Source: Mansonella perstans (Eukaryota; Nematoda; Chromadorea; Rhabditida; Onchocercidae). Taken from it: a DNA stretch of 17,612 bases. This document shows positions 8,756-17,061 of this stretch, in pieces. The notes under the pieces were generated by a model, which ran no database searches, was not told where the DNA came from, and saw nothing but the letters and a program-made list of their open reading frames with translations. Where the stretch lies: the NCBI GenBank assembly GCA_037074765.1, contig JBAMDO010000457.1:1-17612 (forward strand), given 5' to 3'. Both the position numbers and the translations under genes were made by a program. How positions within the stretch are numbered: position 1 is the first letter of the stretch; every line of letters starts with the position of its first letter.

Positions 8756-11088
8756 AAGCAATGGGGGACATACTGGAACATCCCATCATTGAATCGACGA
8801 TCGAAAACAAACTACCACCATGGATCTTGGATAAAGTCTACCAGGCGAAGAAAGAAACAGCATCATGGTCGGTAAGTAGCTTACGAAAATTCCTAATGGA
8901 AATAATCCTTAGAAGCGAGGACGTAAGCAGAAGCCAAAACCCTCAACAAGGACCAAGCCCAAAAGGATTGGTTCAAAAACCTCATCAACAACCGATCTCA
9001 AAAAGAGCGGTTCACTTTCAAAGGGAGAGAGAAACCTCTGCCCTAACTATCACAAAACAACCAAACGAGGTAAAACCTCCTCAGGCTGGTAAGAAATCAA
9101 AAGGCAATAAGGAGAAAAGACCTTGTACCTTTTGCAATAAAAACCATTGGGACAACGAATGCCCAAATTACGCTACGGCGAAACAACGATACGATCGCCT
9201 GAAGGACCTCAAGGCATGTATCAACTGCTTCAGTAAGGAGCACGCAACAAGCGATTGCAATCGAAGGAAACGAACATGTTTCCATTGCAATGGCGATCAC
9301 AGGACGGCATTGTGCCACAAAATTTATTGCTCGACCAAAAATGGATCAAGCAAACAAGAATCAAACTCAACAATCATCATCAACTCACTGAACCAGCCAG
9401 TTAATCATCAAGGTAAGAGGGTTTTGTTAATATGTAAGGAAATCGAGGCAGTCAACCCCAGCAAACCGGAGAATCATGAAGAAGCCATGGTACTCTTCGA
9501 TCTGGGGTCACAATCTTCATTTATCACGAAGAAGTTAGTTAGCCGTTTGCACTTAACGGAAAATGCAAAGGAAGACTTAAAACTTTTTTCCTTTGGCAAT
9601 CAATTACCCAAGGTTTACCAAACTAATAAGGTAAACGTGGGAATAAGAAGTCCGGAATCTAAAATTATAAATATTAATGCCTGTGTATTAGATTACCTCA
9701 CGGATAGACTACAAATTATTACTCCAACATCCTACGACATGAGCTCCATCACACGACAAAAACAGTTGGACGAGTCGGATGGATATTGGAGACGACCAGA
9801 CATTATCATCGGACTGGACTACTTTTTTAATTTCCTGCTACCGAACAAAGCCCACAGCATGTTATCAGGTTTCCACCTACTTCATACCAAAGTAGGACCG
9901 ATAATAACAGGCTGTGGATACATCAACATGACGTGCAAACCTGACAGTATCAACTCCGTTAATGTGACCACTGTCACCAAACAAGACATCGATCAGTTTT
10001 GGAAGTTGGAAGTAATCGGAATCCAAGAACAACCAACTGATCAAGACGACGAGAAAGCATTGGAGCAATTCAAAAATCGCATCACAATGAAAAATAAACG
10101 GTATCAAGTATGCTGGCCATGGAAAGATATAAAGGCTAGCTTGCAAGACAACTACGGTCTTTGTTATGGACGGCTCAAAACGCTCGTCAAACGTCTTCAA
10201 GCAAATCAATCCCTGCTTGAACGTTACGACAGAACAATCAAGGAACAACTCTTATCAAATGTAATCGAAACAGTAACGGCAAATATGGATCAAGAAGGCA
10301 TCATCCATTACTTGCCTCATCACGAAGTACTCACGCCGGCAAAGACAACAACAAACTTACGGATTGTTTACGATGCATCCGCACACGTCAAGGGAGAAAA
10401 GAGCCTCAACAACATGCTATACCGCGGCCTTATCACATTACCTGAATTAGCGGGTGTTTTACTCCGCTTCAGGGTAATGAAGAATGTGATAGCCGCCGAT
10501 ATAGAAAAGGCCTTTCTACAAGTGGAATTACACCCATCCAAAAGAAACTGTACCCGTTTCTTATGGATAAAAGATATCCAAGGAGACACCACACCGGAAA
10601 ATCTAATATGCTATCGGTTTCAGAGAGTTCCATTTGGCATCATAGCGTCCCCGTTTCTACTTTCAGCCACGCTTAATCATCATTTGGAGAACTACGGGAG
10701 CAAAACCGCTTTAGAAATCAAGAAAAATCTGTATGTCGATAATGTTTTATTATCAGCAAGCGGAACCGAGGAAGCACTCCAAATCTACAAGGAAACGAAG
10801 GACATCTTCAAAAATGCCTCAATGAACATACGAGAATTCTTCTCAAATGACAAAGACTTCAATGAACTCATCCCTGAAAACGACCGAGCAAAGGTAAGTC
10901 AAATTAAAAAGATCCTTGGTATCCATTGGAACCCAGTCACTGATTCTATTGAAATAATTTTAAAACCATGGAATAACCAAATCCCAACAAAGAGGACAAT
11001 CTTACAATTTATCGCTTCGCAATACGCTTCGCAATACGATCGCTTCGCTTCGCAATCGCTTCGCAATACGATCCTCTGGGATTTTTAA
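8683..11088 (+). CDS. pol: Inner Gag C-term, protease and RT
   Basis: This is the longest intact part of the inner polyprotein. It continues Gag (HSIQRNDKEW onward) and has three CCHC knuckles at 9124-9315: C-X2-C-X3-H-X4-C, C-X2-C-X4-H-X4-C and C-X2-C-X3-H-X4-C. Protease follows, with VLFDLGSQSSFI (Asp 9499-9501) and the block RPDIIIGLDYFF. RT follows with [46 protein letters not shown] (Asp 10498-10500), RVPFGIIASPFLL and YVDN at 10732-10743. Gag and Pol share one frame, as is usual for BEL/Pao. The frame fails in a CGCTTCGCAATA microrepeat (11011-11072) and stops at 11086-11088 before RNase H. There is no real start at this end; it depends on the Gag frame upstream. Confidence 0.9.
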   Translation, partial: HSIQRNDKEWKAKVEAMEKILRQLEAMGDILEHPIIESTIENKLPPWILDKVYQAKKETASWSVSSLRKFLMEIILRSEDVSRSQNPQQGPSPKGLVQKPHQQPISKRAVHFQRERETSALTITKQPNEVKPPQAGKKSKGNKEKRPCTFCNKNHWDNECPNYATAKQRYDRLKDLKACINCFSKEHATSDCNRRKRTCFHCNGDHRTALCHKIYCSTKNGSSKQESNSTIIINSLNQPVNHQGKRVLLICKEIEAVNPSKPENHEEAMVLFDLGSQSSFITKKLVSRLHLTENAKEDLKLFSFGNQLPKVYQTNKVNVGIRSPESKIININACVLDYLTDRLQIITPTSYDMSSITRQKQLDESDGYWRRPDIIIGLDYFFNFLLPNKAHSMLSGFHLLHTKVGPIITGCGYINMTCKPDSINSVNVTTVTKQDIDQFWKLEVIGIQEQPTDQDDEKALEQFKNRITMKNKRYQVCWPWKDIKASLQDNYGLCYGRLKTLVKRLQANQSLLERYDRTIKEQLLSNVIETVTANMDQEGIIHYLPHHEVLTPAKTTTNLRIVYDASAHVKGEKSLNNMLYRGLITLPELAGVLLRFRVMKNVIAADIEKAFLQVELHPSKRNCTRFLWIKDIQGDTTPENLICYRFQRVPFGIIASPFLLSATLNHHLENYGSKTALEIKKNLYVDNVLLSASGTEEALQIYKETKDIFKNASMNIREFFSNDKDFNELIPENDRAKVSQIKKILGIHWNPVTDSIEIILKPWNNQIPTKRTILQFIASQYASQYDRFASQSLRNTILWDF
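11011..11072 (+). repeat. CGCTTCGCAATA microduplication in pol
   Basis: Overlapping copies of CGCTTCGCAATACG and truncated CGCTTCG units replace what, by comparison with the outer element at about 6507-6523, should be one ATCGC..CAATACGAT segment. The excess is about 44 bp, not a multiple of three, so it moves the frame. Slippage or a local assembly error could produce it. Confidence 0.85.
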
Positions 11089-12181
11089 GTCCATTAACGC
11101 TACCACTCAAACTTTTCCTACAAACTCTTTGGAAAAGAAAACTATCCTGGGATCAGTCACTGGAAAATCATGAAATTGAAACGTGGGAATTGCTCATAAG
11201 CCAATGGCCAACAAAGGTCAGAGAAATCCCACGTATTGTAATCGATCCCGATCGACTACAACAATTGAACATTCATGTCTTTACGGACGCATCCACCAAA
11301 GAATACGCGACAGCAATCTATGCAAAACAAGATGCAAATACATCTTTGATTTTGCAAAATCGCGTATAGCTCCTATAAAAGGTATGACAATACCTAAACT
11401 AGAACTGCTAGCTATCCTAATTGGAGTACGAGCAACCAACTTCATCATCAAACAATTAGAATCGAACAAGTAGGAGTCACATTGTGGTCAGATTCCCGAT
11501 GCGCACTCCAATGGATCAAAAACCGATCAGGACTCCTACCCAGATTCATACAAAATAGAATCGACGAAATCGACGAAATATGTCAAAATTCTCATACCGA
11601 TATGTGCCAAGTAAATGTAACCCTGCTGATATATTAATAAAGGGATATATATGTCTCCAACCCAACTAGCAATGTTCGAGCAATGGTGGGTTGGTCCGCA
11701 ATGGTTGAAGGAAGACGAATCCAATTGGCCATATTGGAAACACAATTTCAAAGAAGAAATTGAAGAAGAAGAAGCAATCGAAATAACCGCCGCCGAGGTC
11801 ACAACTCACCTCAACGAAAATTTTAAACTAATAGAGGTAAGCCGTTTTAGTAAATCGCTAAAATTAGTACGGACAACTATCCGAGTCCTTAAATTCATTA
11901 AACTCACGACGAAAAGGAAATTCGAATGGTTACAACCACTCTCGGCTGCAAACGGACGGTTCACAACCGAAGACTATAAATTAGCAGAGTGGGTACTATT
12001 CAAGCAAGCACAAGCAGGACAAATCACAGAGGAAGAAAGGGAGAAATGGAAACTGTATCGCGACGATAAGGGAATATGGAGATCTCTGAGCCGGTTAGAA
12101 AACTCAGAATTAGATAGGAGCAGCAAACACCCTATCTATCTCCCAAGACACAATTCAATAACCGAGACAAAGGCATCATGA
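11070..12181 (+). pseudogene. pol: Inner RNase H and linker, frameshifted
   Basis: RNase H and the pol linker are spread over all three frames. 11070-11369 has DPLGFLSPLTLPLKLF and VFTDAS (Asp 11286-11288). 11345-11473 has KSRIAPIKG and PKLELLAILIG. 11470-11637 has VTLWSDSRCALQW. 11589-11650 has [12 protein letters not shown]. 11651-12181 has the linker [18 protein letters not shown]. All four RNase H acidic positions survive, but no single frame joins them. The linker frame is intact for 176 codons and aligns with the outer linker on both sides of the nested insertion, which is what shows that the insertion gap is clean. Shifts lie near 11345, 11470, 11585 and 11645. Confidence 0.85.
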
Positions 12182-13439
12182 GGACTTACTTCATGCTGGA
12201 GTTGCCCACACGTTAGCAGAAATGCGACGTAATTTCTGGGTACCGAAAGGCAGAAGTGAAGTCAAACGAGTCCTAAACAATAGAGCTTGCAAAAGATGGA
12301 CTACAAAGCCATTTGAGCTTCCGGAAATGCCCAGTCTCCCAGAAGAAAGGGTCACTCGGTCTAGAACCTTCGCACACATAGGTCTATTTTGGCTCTCTCT
12401 CTGTTAAAACGAAGACGGGTATAACAAAACGATGGGTAGCTCTGTTTACGTGCTTCACTACCAGAGCTGTTCATCTAGAATTAGCTGATAATTTATCAGC
12501 CGAATGTTTCTTGGACATCTTTAGAAGATTCATCGCTCGACGAGGATGTCCAGAATCGGTCCTAAGCGACAATGCAAGCCAGTTCCAACTCGTCTTCAAA
12601 GTAATCAAGGAACAGAATTCCGAACTAACAAACTTCCTCATGAAAAAGGGATGACATGGAGAAACATCATACCAAAGGCTCCTTGGAACGGAGGAATCTA
12701 CGAAAGACTCATCGGCCTAACAAAAAGGGCCATAAGGAGAGTTATTGGCAGAAGGCTACTGTGGGAGAGAGAGTTAGTAACTCTCATAATAGAGATCGAG
12801 GGAATACTCAATACTCGACCTCTGACATACGTAAATTGCGACAACCACGTAATTATACGTCCAATCGATTTCCTCTCCCCTGATGCCTCGCTAGTAACTC
12901 CCCTCACCAACATGGACGACCAAGAGGAATTTGTTCCTCACAAACCCAACAACAAGCAGATACTTATCCGATACTGGTTAAATACACTCAAAGTCTTGGA
13001 TCTATTCTGGGAGATCTGGAGACGCGAGTATTTAACCAGTCTCAGAGAAAGAACACAAAAGTTTCATACATCTCCCAGAAATGTAGAAACCAGGATACCA
13101 CGCGAAGGGGAGATTGTATTAGTCAACGAACCTAATATCCCTCGTGGTATGTGGAAACTAGCAAGGATCAAAGAAATCAAGGAAGGCAAGGATGGGAAGG
13201 CGAGAAGTGCCATCATCGAGACATCACAAGGAAAGGTCCTCACCAGACCAATAAATGTTTTGTATCCTCTAGAAGTCGAGGATAACGAAACTGCTCAAGA
13301 ATCAGCTCCTCAGGACCCAACTCCTCAGGACCCAACTCCTCAGGACCCAATCCAAACTATCGAAGCAGAAGAGTCAATTGCTACAAGAACCAGAGCAGCC
13401 ATTCGGAAACGGAACGAACCACAACCGATTTCCAAGACA
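12162..13439 (+). pseudogene. int: Inner integrase and DUF5641-like domain
   Basis: Integrase inserts the cDNA into the genome. The zinc-binding-like N-terminus ([26 protein letters not shown]) is at 12174-12407. Its usual CxxC is reduced to one Cys (RACKRW). The first catalytic Asp is lost: the outer element has VGLDYLGP, but here the sequence reads GLFW and the frame breaks (12381-12407). The second Asp (VLSDNASQFQ, 12568-12570) is in another frame, which ends at a TGA at 12652. The Glu (IYERLIGLTK, 12702-12704) is in a third stretch that stays open to 15074. The C-terminal domain (REGEIVLVNEPNIPRGMWKL, RPINVLYPLE) is DUF5641-like. Catalytically dead as sequenced. Confidence 0.87.
13308..13352 (+). 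repeat. In-frame 15-bp triplicate (PQDPT)
   Basis: Three copies of CCTCAGGACCCAACT encode PQDPT repeats. They lie between the integrase C-terminal domain and the envelope-like protein, in a Pro/Glu-rich hinge where repeat number could vary without damage. Confidence 0.9.
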
Positions 13440-15074
13440 ATGATGAACTGTCTTTATATTATGGCGCTCATTCTCATCACTACAGTCGAATCAAACGCTA
13501 AACAAAACTGTAGATGGATTACAGGTACCCTTTTCAACATGCCGCAAAGGTGGAACTATGACGAAATCACCCACCAAAACATCATCTTAACACAAGTCAT
13601 AGTTTACACGCGGACACACGCAAGGATACCTGCAATCAAGTGTAGCAATGTCACGAGAACGGTCTGTACCAAGGCCTTCTTACGACTATCCTTATCAGTA
13701 GTTTCAGATGAAACTACCACTTCTCCCATACCTTACCATTTATGCACAAATTTATACGACCAAAGAGAATCAACCGAATCACCGTTAAAGAGAGTTAAAC
13801 CGAATAAATGGACAACGAACAACAATGTCCAATATTCCTACGGTTGGCTCGGAACTAGATGTCAAGCTACCACTAATTACGTGGTAGAAGAAGGATCACT
13901 CCTCCTTTGCGACGGCAAAGGACTACTCTCAGATCTCGATGATACAAATCACTGCCTAACCCAAAGTGGTAAGTGCGTATTGCAGACCAGTATCATACTA
14001 TGGGACAACACACAGGCAACCAGTAAATGCCTCTACAAAAGAATTGGGAGATACAACGCTCAAATATACGAAAATCACGTGATGATAGATGATCTGCAAA
14101 CATCACTCACATTCGAGAGGAACGAGAAGATGCAAGATACAACTTGTAAGTTTTCTAAACCTCATCTTATGAATGGAGGAGACATAATCATCGATGAAGG
14201 AGTCGATCAAGGGCAATCAACAAGTACAGTGAATTCGGATTCCAAGGATCAGCTAATCATGAAAGAACTAAGCAGGAAGGAGGAAACCGAAATAAGTAAA
14301 TTTGATCCTGAAAATATTAAGTTTCAATATATTTTTGATATTACAAATTTACAACTTAAACAACAATTAATTGAGACACAACGACGAAGTTATGAAAATA
14401 GAAATAATCTATTACTCCTAATAGAATGGCTATCAACCAGTGACCTGACCTTAGCAGCTAAATTATTAGTCCAGAGAAGTGATATTATAGCTAACAGGGT
14501 TAATGACAGGTTATATATAGCACCCTGTAATATTAATAATTCCGAATGGAAAAGGGTCGAATTCAAAGCAGGCATCGTCAGTAAACTTGAAGTCGAAAGA
14601 ATCGACGCGGAATTAGAAATATTGGCACAAAGACACGAAATCATCAACTTGAAAACCGATCTACCGAAGTCAAAGTTACTTTGGACCGAAGTAGAACAGC
14701 AAGGAGAAGAACTAATCGAACAGATAACAATACAATTCGAGAAAACGACAAAAACCATAGAAGAAGAATTAACGCTTATAATAACTCATTGGAAACTTAT
14801 TGCTATCGGTGTATGCAATTTCGTAATTTTATTTATGGTAATCGTTATAGAATTGAAATTTAAACTCATTAACTTCATTTTTCATTTTTTATGTATCAAA
14901 AGTACAAAGCCCACGGAATCCATTCCTATGAGAATAGTCCAAGTTCCCCTAAATGAACACGACAGTAGAAATCCCTATAATAATTATATTCCTCTATCAT
15001 ATAATCCAATTATACATTCATCAAACCCAGCAACTCCCCTCTCTCCGGAATGTCGCGAAACTCGCGAAAATTAA
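13440..15074 (+). CDS. env: Envelope-like membrane protein
   Basis: Intact coding of about 544 residues lies in the same frame as the integrase C-terminus, with ATGATG at 13440. It begins with a signal-peptide-like hydrophobic stretch (YIMALILITTVES). An ectodomain with about 15 Cys follows, then helical charged segments (about 14330-14480 and 14580-14760). A transmembrane helix sits at about 14796-14860 (LIAIGVCNFVILFMVIVIEL), followed by a second hydrophobic patch and a short tail. The TAA at 15072-15074 lies 22 nt inside the 3' LTR. The architecture is that of a class of env-like genes acquired by some nematode BEL/Pao elements. I cannot assign it to a viral glycoprotein family by eye. Expression by splicing, or by cleavage of a fused precursor, is inferred. 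An acceptor-like TTTCCAAG ends at 13436. Confidence 0.75.
   Translation: MMNCLYIMALILITTVESNAKQNCRWITGTLFNMPQRWNYDEITHQNIILTQVIVYTRTHARIPAIKCSNVTRTVCTKAFLRLSLSVVSDETTTSPIPYHLCTNLYDQRESTESPLKRVKPNKWTTNNNVQYSYGWLGTRCQATTNYVVEEGSLLLCDGKGLLSDLDDTNHCLTQSGKCVLQTSIILWDNTQATSKCLYKRIGRYNAQIYENHVMIDDLQTSLTFERNEKMQDTTCKFSKPHLMNGGDIIIDEGVDQGQSTSTVNSDSKDQLIMKELSRKEETEISKFDPENIKFQYIFDITNLQLKQQLIETQRRSYENRNNLLLLIEWLSTSDLTLAAKLLVQRSDIIANRVNDRLYIAPCNINNSEWKRVEFKAGIVSKLEVERIDAELEILAQRHEIINLKTDLPKSKLLWTEVEQQGEELIEQITIQFEKTTKTIEEELTLIITHWKLIAIGVCNFVILFMVIVIELKFKLINFIFHFLCIKSTKPTESIPMRIVQVPLNEHDSRNPYNNYIPLSYNPIIHSSNPATPLSPECRETREN
15026..15050 (+). other. Pyrimidine-rich tract before inner 3' LTR
   Basis: The bases next to the 3' LTR read CCCCTCTCTCCGGAA. 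Here a purine-rich plus-strand primer (PPT) would normally be expected. The outer element has a similar pyrimidine run at the same place. Confidence 0.6.
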
Positions 15075-15539
15075 AATAAATTTTATACAAATAAAAGGAA
15101 TGGTTTCCATGATTCATTAGTTATCTCATTTACATATTTTAGAGTTATTTCCTACCAAATTCAAATGTGTTTTTTTTTCCCCAGATGTTCGTGTTCCGGT
15201 TATACAGTAAATTCTTTTCCTAACAATCACTCCAAATGTTCATTCAAATTCTCATCCTGAATTTCTCATTATCATACTTATATGTTAATTAGATCTAAAG
15301 TTTCCGGTGTAAACCACTCCTTCTTCTAGTCTATATAAACTGTACTTAACTCACAATCTTCATTCCAAGACATTCTAAGGACTCCAGTCTTGCTCAAGCT
15401 TTATTCGCTATTCTACTGTTTACTATTCACTTTATCTTTCGTTCTAAATAAAGGGTTCAATTACCCAAGCCGAGGTGTTTTGCACTACAACGAACACACT
15501 CTGCTCACACACGGTTGCGCTCAACAAAAATTTCCGACA
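15051..15539 (+). repeat. Inner element 3' LTR
   Basis: This 489-bp copy of 7446-7939 starts TGTCGCGAAACTC and ends TTCCGACA. It keeps TATATAAA (15332-15339), AATAAA (15447-15452) and the SL1-like block (15454-15474). It could drive rightward transcription into the rest of outer pol. Confidence 0.96.
15447..15452 (+). terminator. Poly(A) signal, inner 3' LTR
   Basis: AATAAA is intact here and mutated in the 5' copy. The SL1-like block begins one base later, at 15454, the same layout as in the outer LTR. Confidence 0.65.
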
Positions 15540-15544
15540 ACCAG
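15540..15544 (+). repeat. Target site duplication ACCAG, right
   Basis: This is the second copy of the 5-bp duplication that flanks the inner element; the first is at 7441-7445. Confidence 0.95.
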
Positions 15545-16619
15545 ATTGTTGATCCGACAAGCGCAATCAGCGCATCTAACAGATAAAGAGAAGAAAAAAT
15601 GGAATTTACTTCAACATAAACCTAATGACTTATGGAGATCAGGTAGCCGCCTAGAATATTCAGAGTTAGATGAGAACAGCAATATCCTATCTACCTACCA
15701 AAAGATCACTACGTGACTAAACTTATCATCACGCAGCAACATGAGGCGCTGCATCATGCCGGAATTTCACATACGTTGTCTGAATTAAGACGTAAATTTT
15801 GGATACCAAAGGGAAGAGCCGCAATAAAGCGTATATTATCTATGTATACGACCTGTAAACGGTGGAAGGCCAAACCATTCAAACTACCGGCAATGCCAAA
15901 TTTGCCTGAAACCCGAGTAAAAAGATCTAGACCATTCGAACAAGTAGGTCTAGATTACTTGGGACCAATCCTAGTCAAATCGACAATCGATAGAGTAAAG
16001 AGATGGATCGCTCTCTTCACATGTTTTACTACGAGAGCTGTGCATCTGGAATTAGCCGAGGACTTATCCGCCGAAATCTTCTTACATGTCCTAAGAAGAT
16101 TTGTAGCTCGACGAGGATATCCAAAATTAGTCTTAAGTGACAACGCGAGTCAATTTCAACTCATCTTTAAAACAATAATGGAAATAAGCTCCAACTTCCT
16201 AGCAGAACATGGTATGTGTTGGAAAATACTATACCAAAGGCACCGTGGGAGATGGAGTATACGAACGAATCATTGGACTTACAAAACAAGCTTTAAGACG
16301 AGCTGTGGGAAGAAGACTTCTAAAAGAAGGGCAATTAATAACGTTAATGATAGAAATAGAAGGTATACTTAATACCCGGCCATTGACGTACGTTGGCTTC
16401 GATGACTACAGAGTCATACGCCCGATAGACTTTATTTCCCTCAAGTCGTCACTTGAAATACCGCTCAAGTATGACAATGGACAAGAAGAATACACTCCTT
16501 ATTTATTAAAAACAAAGGATAAACTTATCAAATATTGGACCAATACTCTTAAGACATTAGATGTCTTTTGGAAACTGTGGAAGGACGAATACCTTATGAG
16601 TCTAAGAGAACGTACATAA
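15545..16619 (+). pseudogene. int: Outer linker end and integrase, frameshifted
   Basis: Outer pol resumes directly after the target duplication with LLIRQAQSAHLTDKE, which aligns with [13 protein letters not shown] of the inner linker. This frame ends at a TGA at 15714. Integrase continues in the next frame (15713-16230): HEALHHAGISHTLSELR (zinc-binding-like His residues), KFWIPKGR, a single Cys (TTCKRW) where CxxC is usual, VGLDYLGP with catalytic Asp 15953-15955, and VLSDNASQFQ with Asp 16139-16141. A shift near 16215 moves the Glu ([10 protein letters not shown], 16263-16265) to another frame, which ends at a TAA at 16617-16619. All three D,D,E residues are present but not in one frame. 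Any transcript of this part would have to start in the inner 3' LTR. Confidence 0.87.
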
Positions 16620-17008
16620 AAAGAATTCGTTTCTCCTCGACAGATCGAAAAACGAAGACCACGTGAGAATGAAATTGTTTTATTGATGGAACCCGAAGTA
16701 CCTCGCGGTATATGGAAATTAGCAAAAATAATTAAAATAACAGAGGATGTGATGGAAGTATCAGGAGCGCCACAATCCAATTACCTAATGGGAAACAACT
16801 TAATCGTTCTATTAACATGCTATGCCCCATGGAAATAGAAGCATCAACGATATGGAAGAAAAATTACAAGAAAGCGAAGACCAGGAACCTATTGCGCGAC
16901 GAACAAGAAGTGCCACAAGAAATTGCGCAATACAAGCAACAGCCGTATCAAACAATGGGATGTGTTAAAGATCAACAACAACAACAAAGAGCGATAAAAG
17001 AATTATAA
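16620..17008 (+). pseudogene. Outer DUF5641-like domain and pol tail
   Basis: After the TAA at 16617 the same frame continues as a DUF5641-like domain (RENEIVLLMEPEVPRGIWKL, homologous to the inner REGEIVLVNEPNIPRGMWKL) to a TAG at 16836. The end of the domain, MLCPMEIE, is in another frame (16817-17008). A short stretch in a third frame (EPIARRTRSATRN) matches the Arg-rich segment that precedes env in the inner element. Almost nothing separates this from the LTR, so an envelope gene is absent or deleted. A CAACAACAACAA run lies at about 16974-16985. Confidence 0.75.
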
Positions 17009-17029
17009 CCATAACTATTCTCATCCACA

Positions 17030-17061
17030 CTCTAGCTTCTTCTCTCTCCTCCCTTTGGGAG
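17030..17061 (+). other. Pyrimidine tract and hairpin before outer 3' LTR
   Basis: CTTCTTCTCTCTCCTCC is followed by the inverted repeat CTCCC-TTT-GGGAG (17049-17061), which directly abuts the LTR start. No purine-rich PPT is visible at the expected place. Confidence 0.6.

Larger units (their letters stand above)
7446..15539 (+). mobile_element. Inner BEL/Pao element with env-like gene
   Basis: This is a complete 8,094-bp insertion: LTRs of 494 and 489 bp, a PBS at 7944, Gag, protease, RT, RNase H, integrase and an envelope-like protein. It sits in the same orientation inside the pol gene of a related element. The LTRs differ by 4 substitutions plus three small indels (1, 3 and 1 nt), so it is young and younger than its host element. 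The coding part is broken by about ten shifts and a microduplication at 11011-11072, so it looks non-autonomous as sequenced. Confidence 0.95.

Noticed and set aside
12546..12650. ATG at 12546 as the true start of an integrase-env protein
   Set aside because: The first 35 or so codons are out of frame relative to integrase homology, which is readable in another frame up to 12652. The ATG is incidental.
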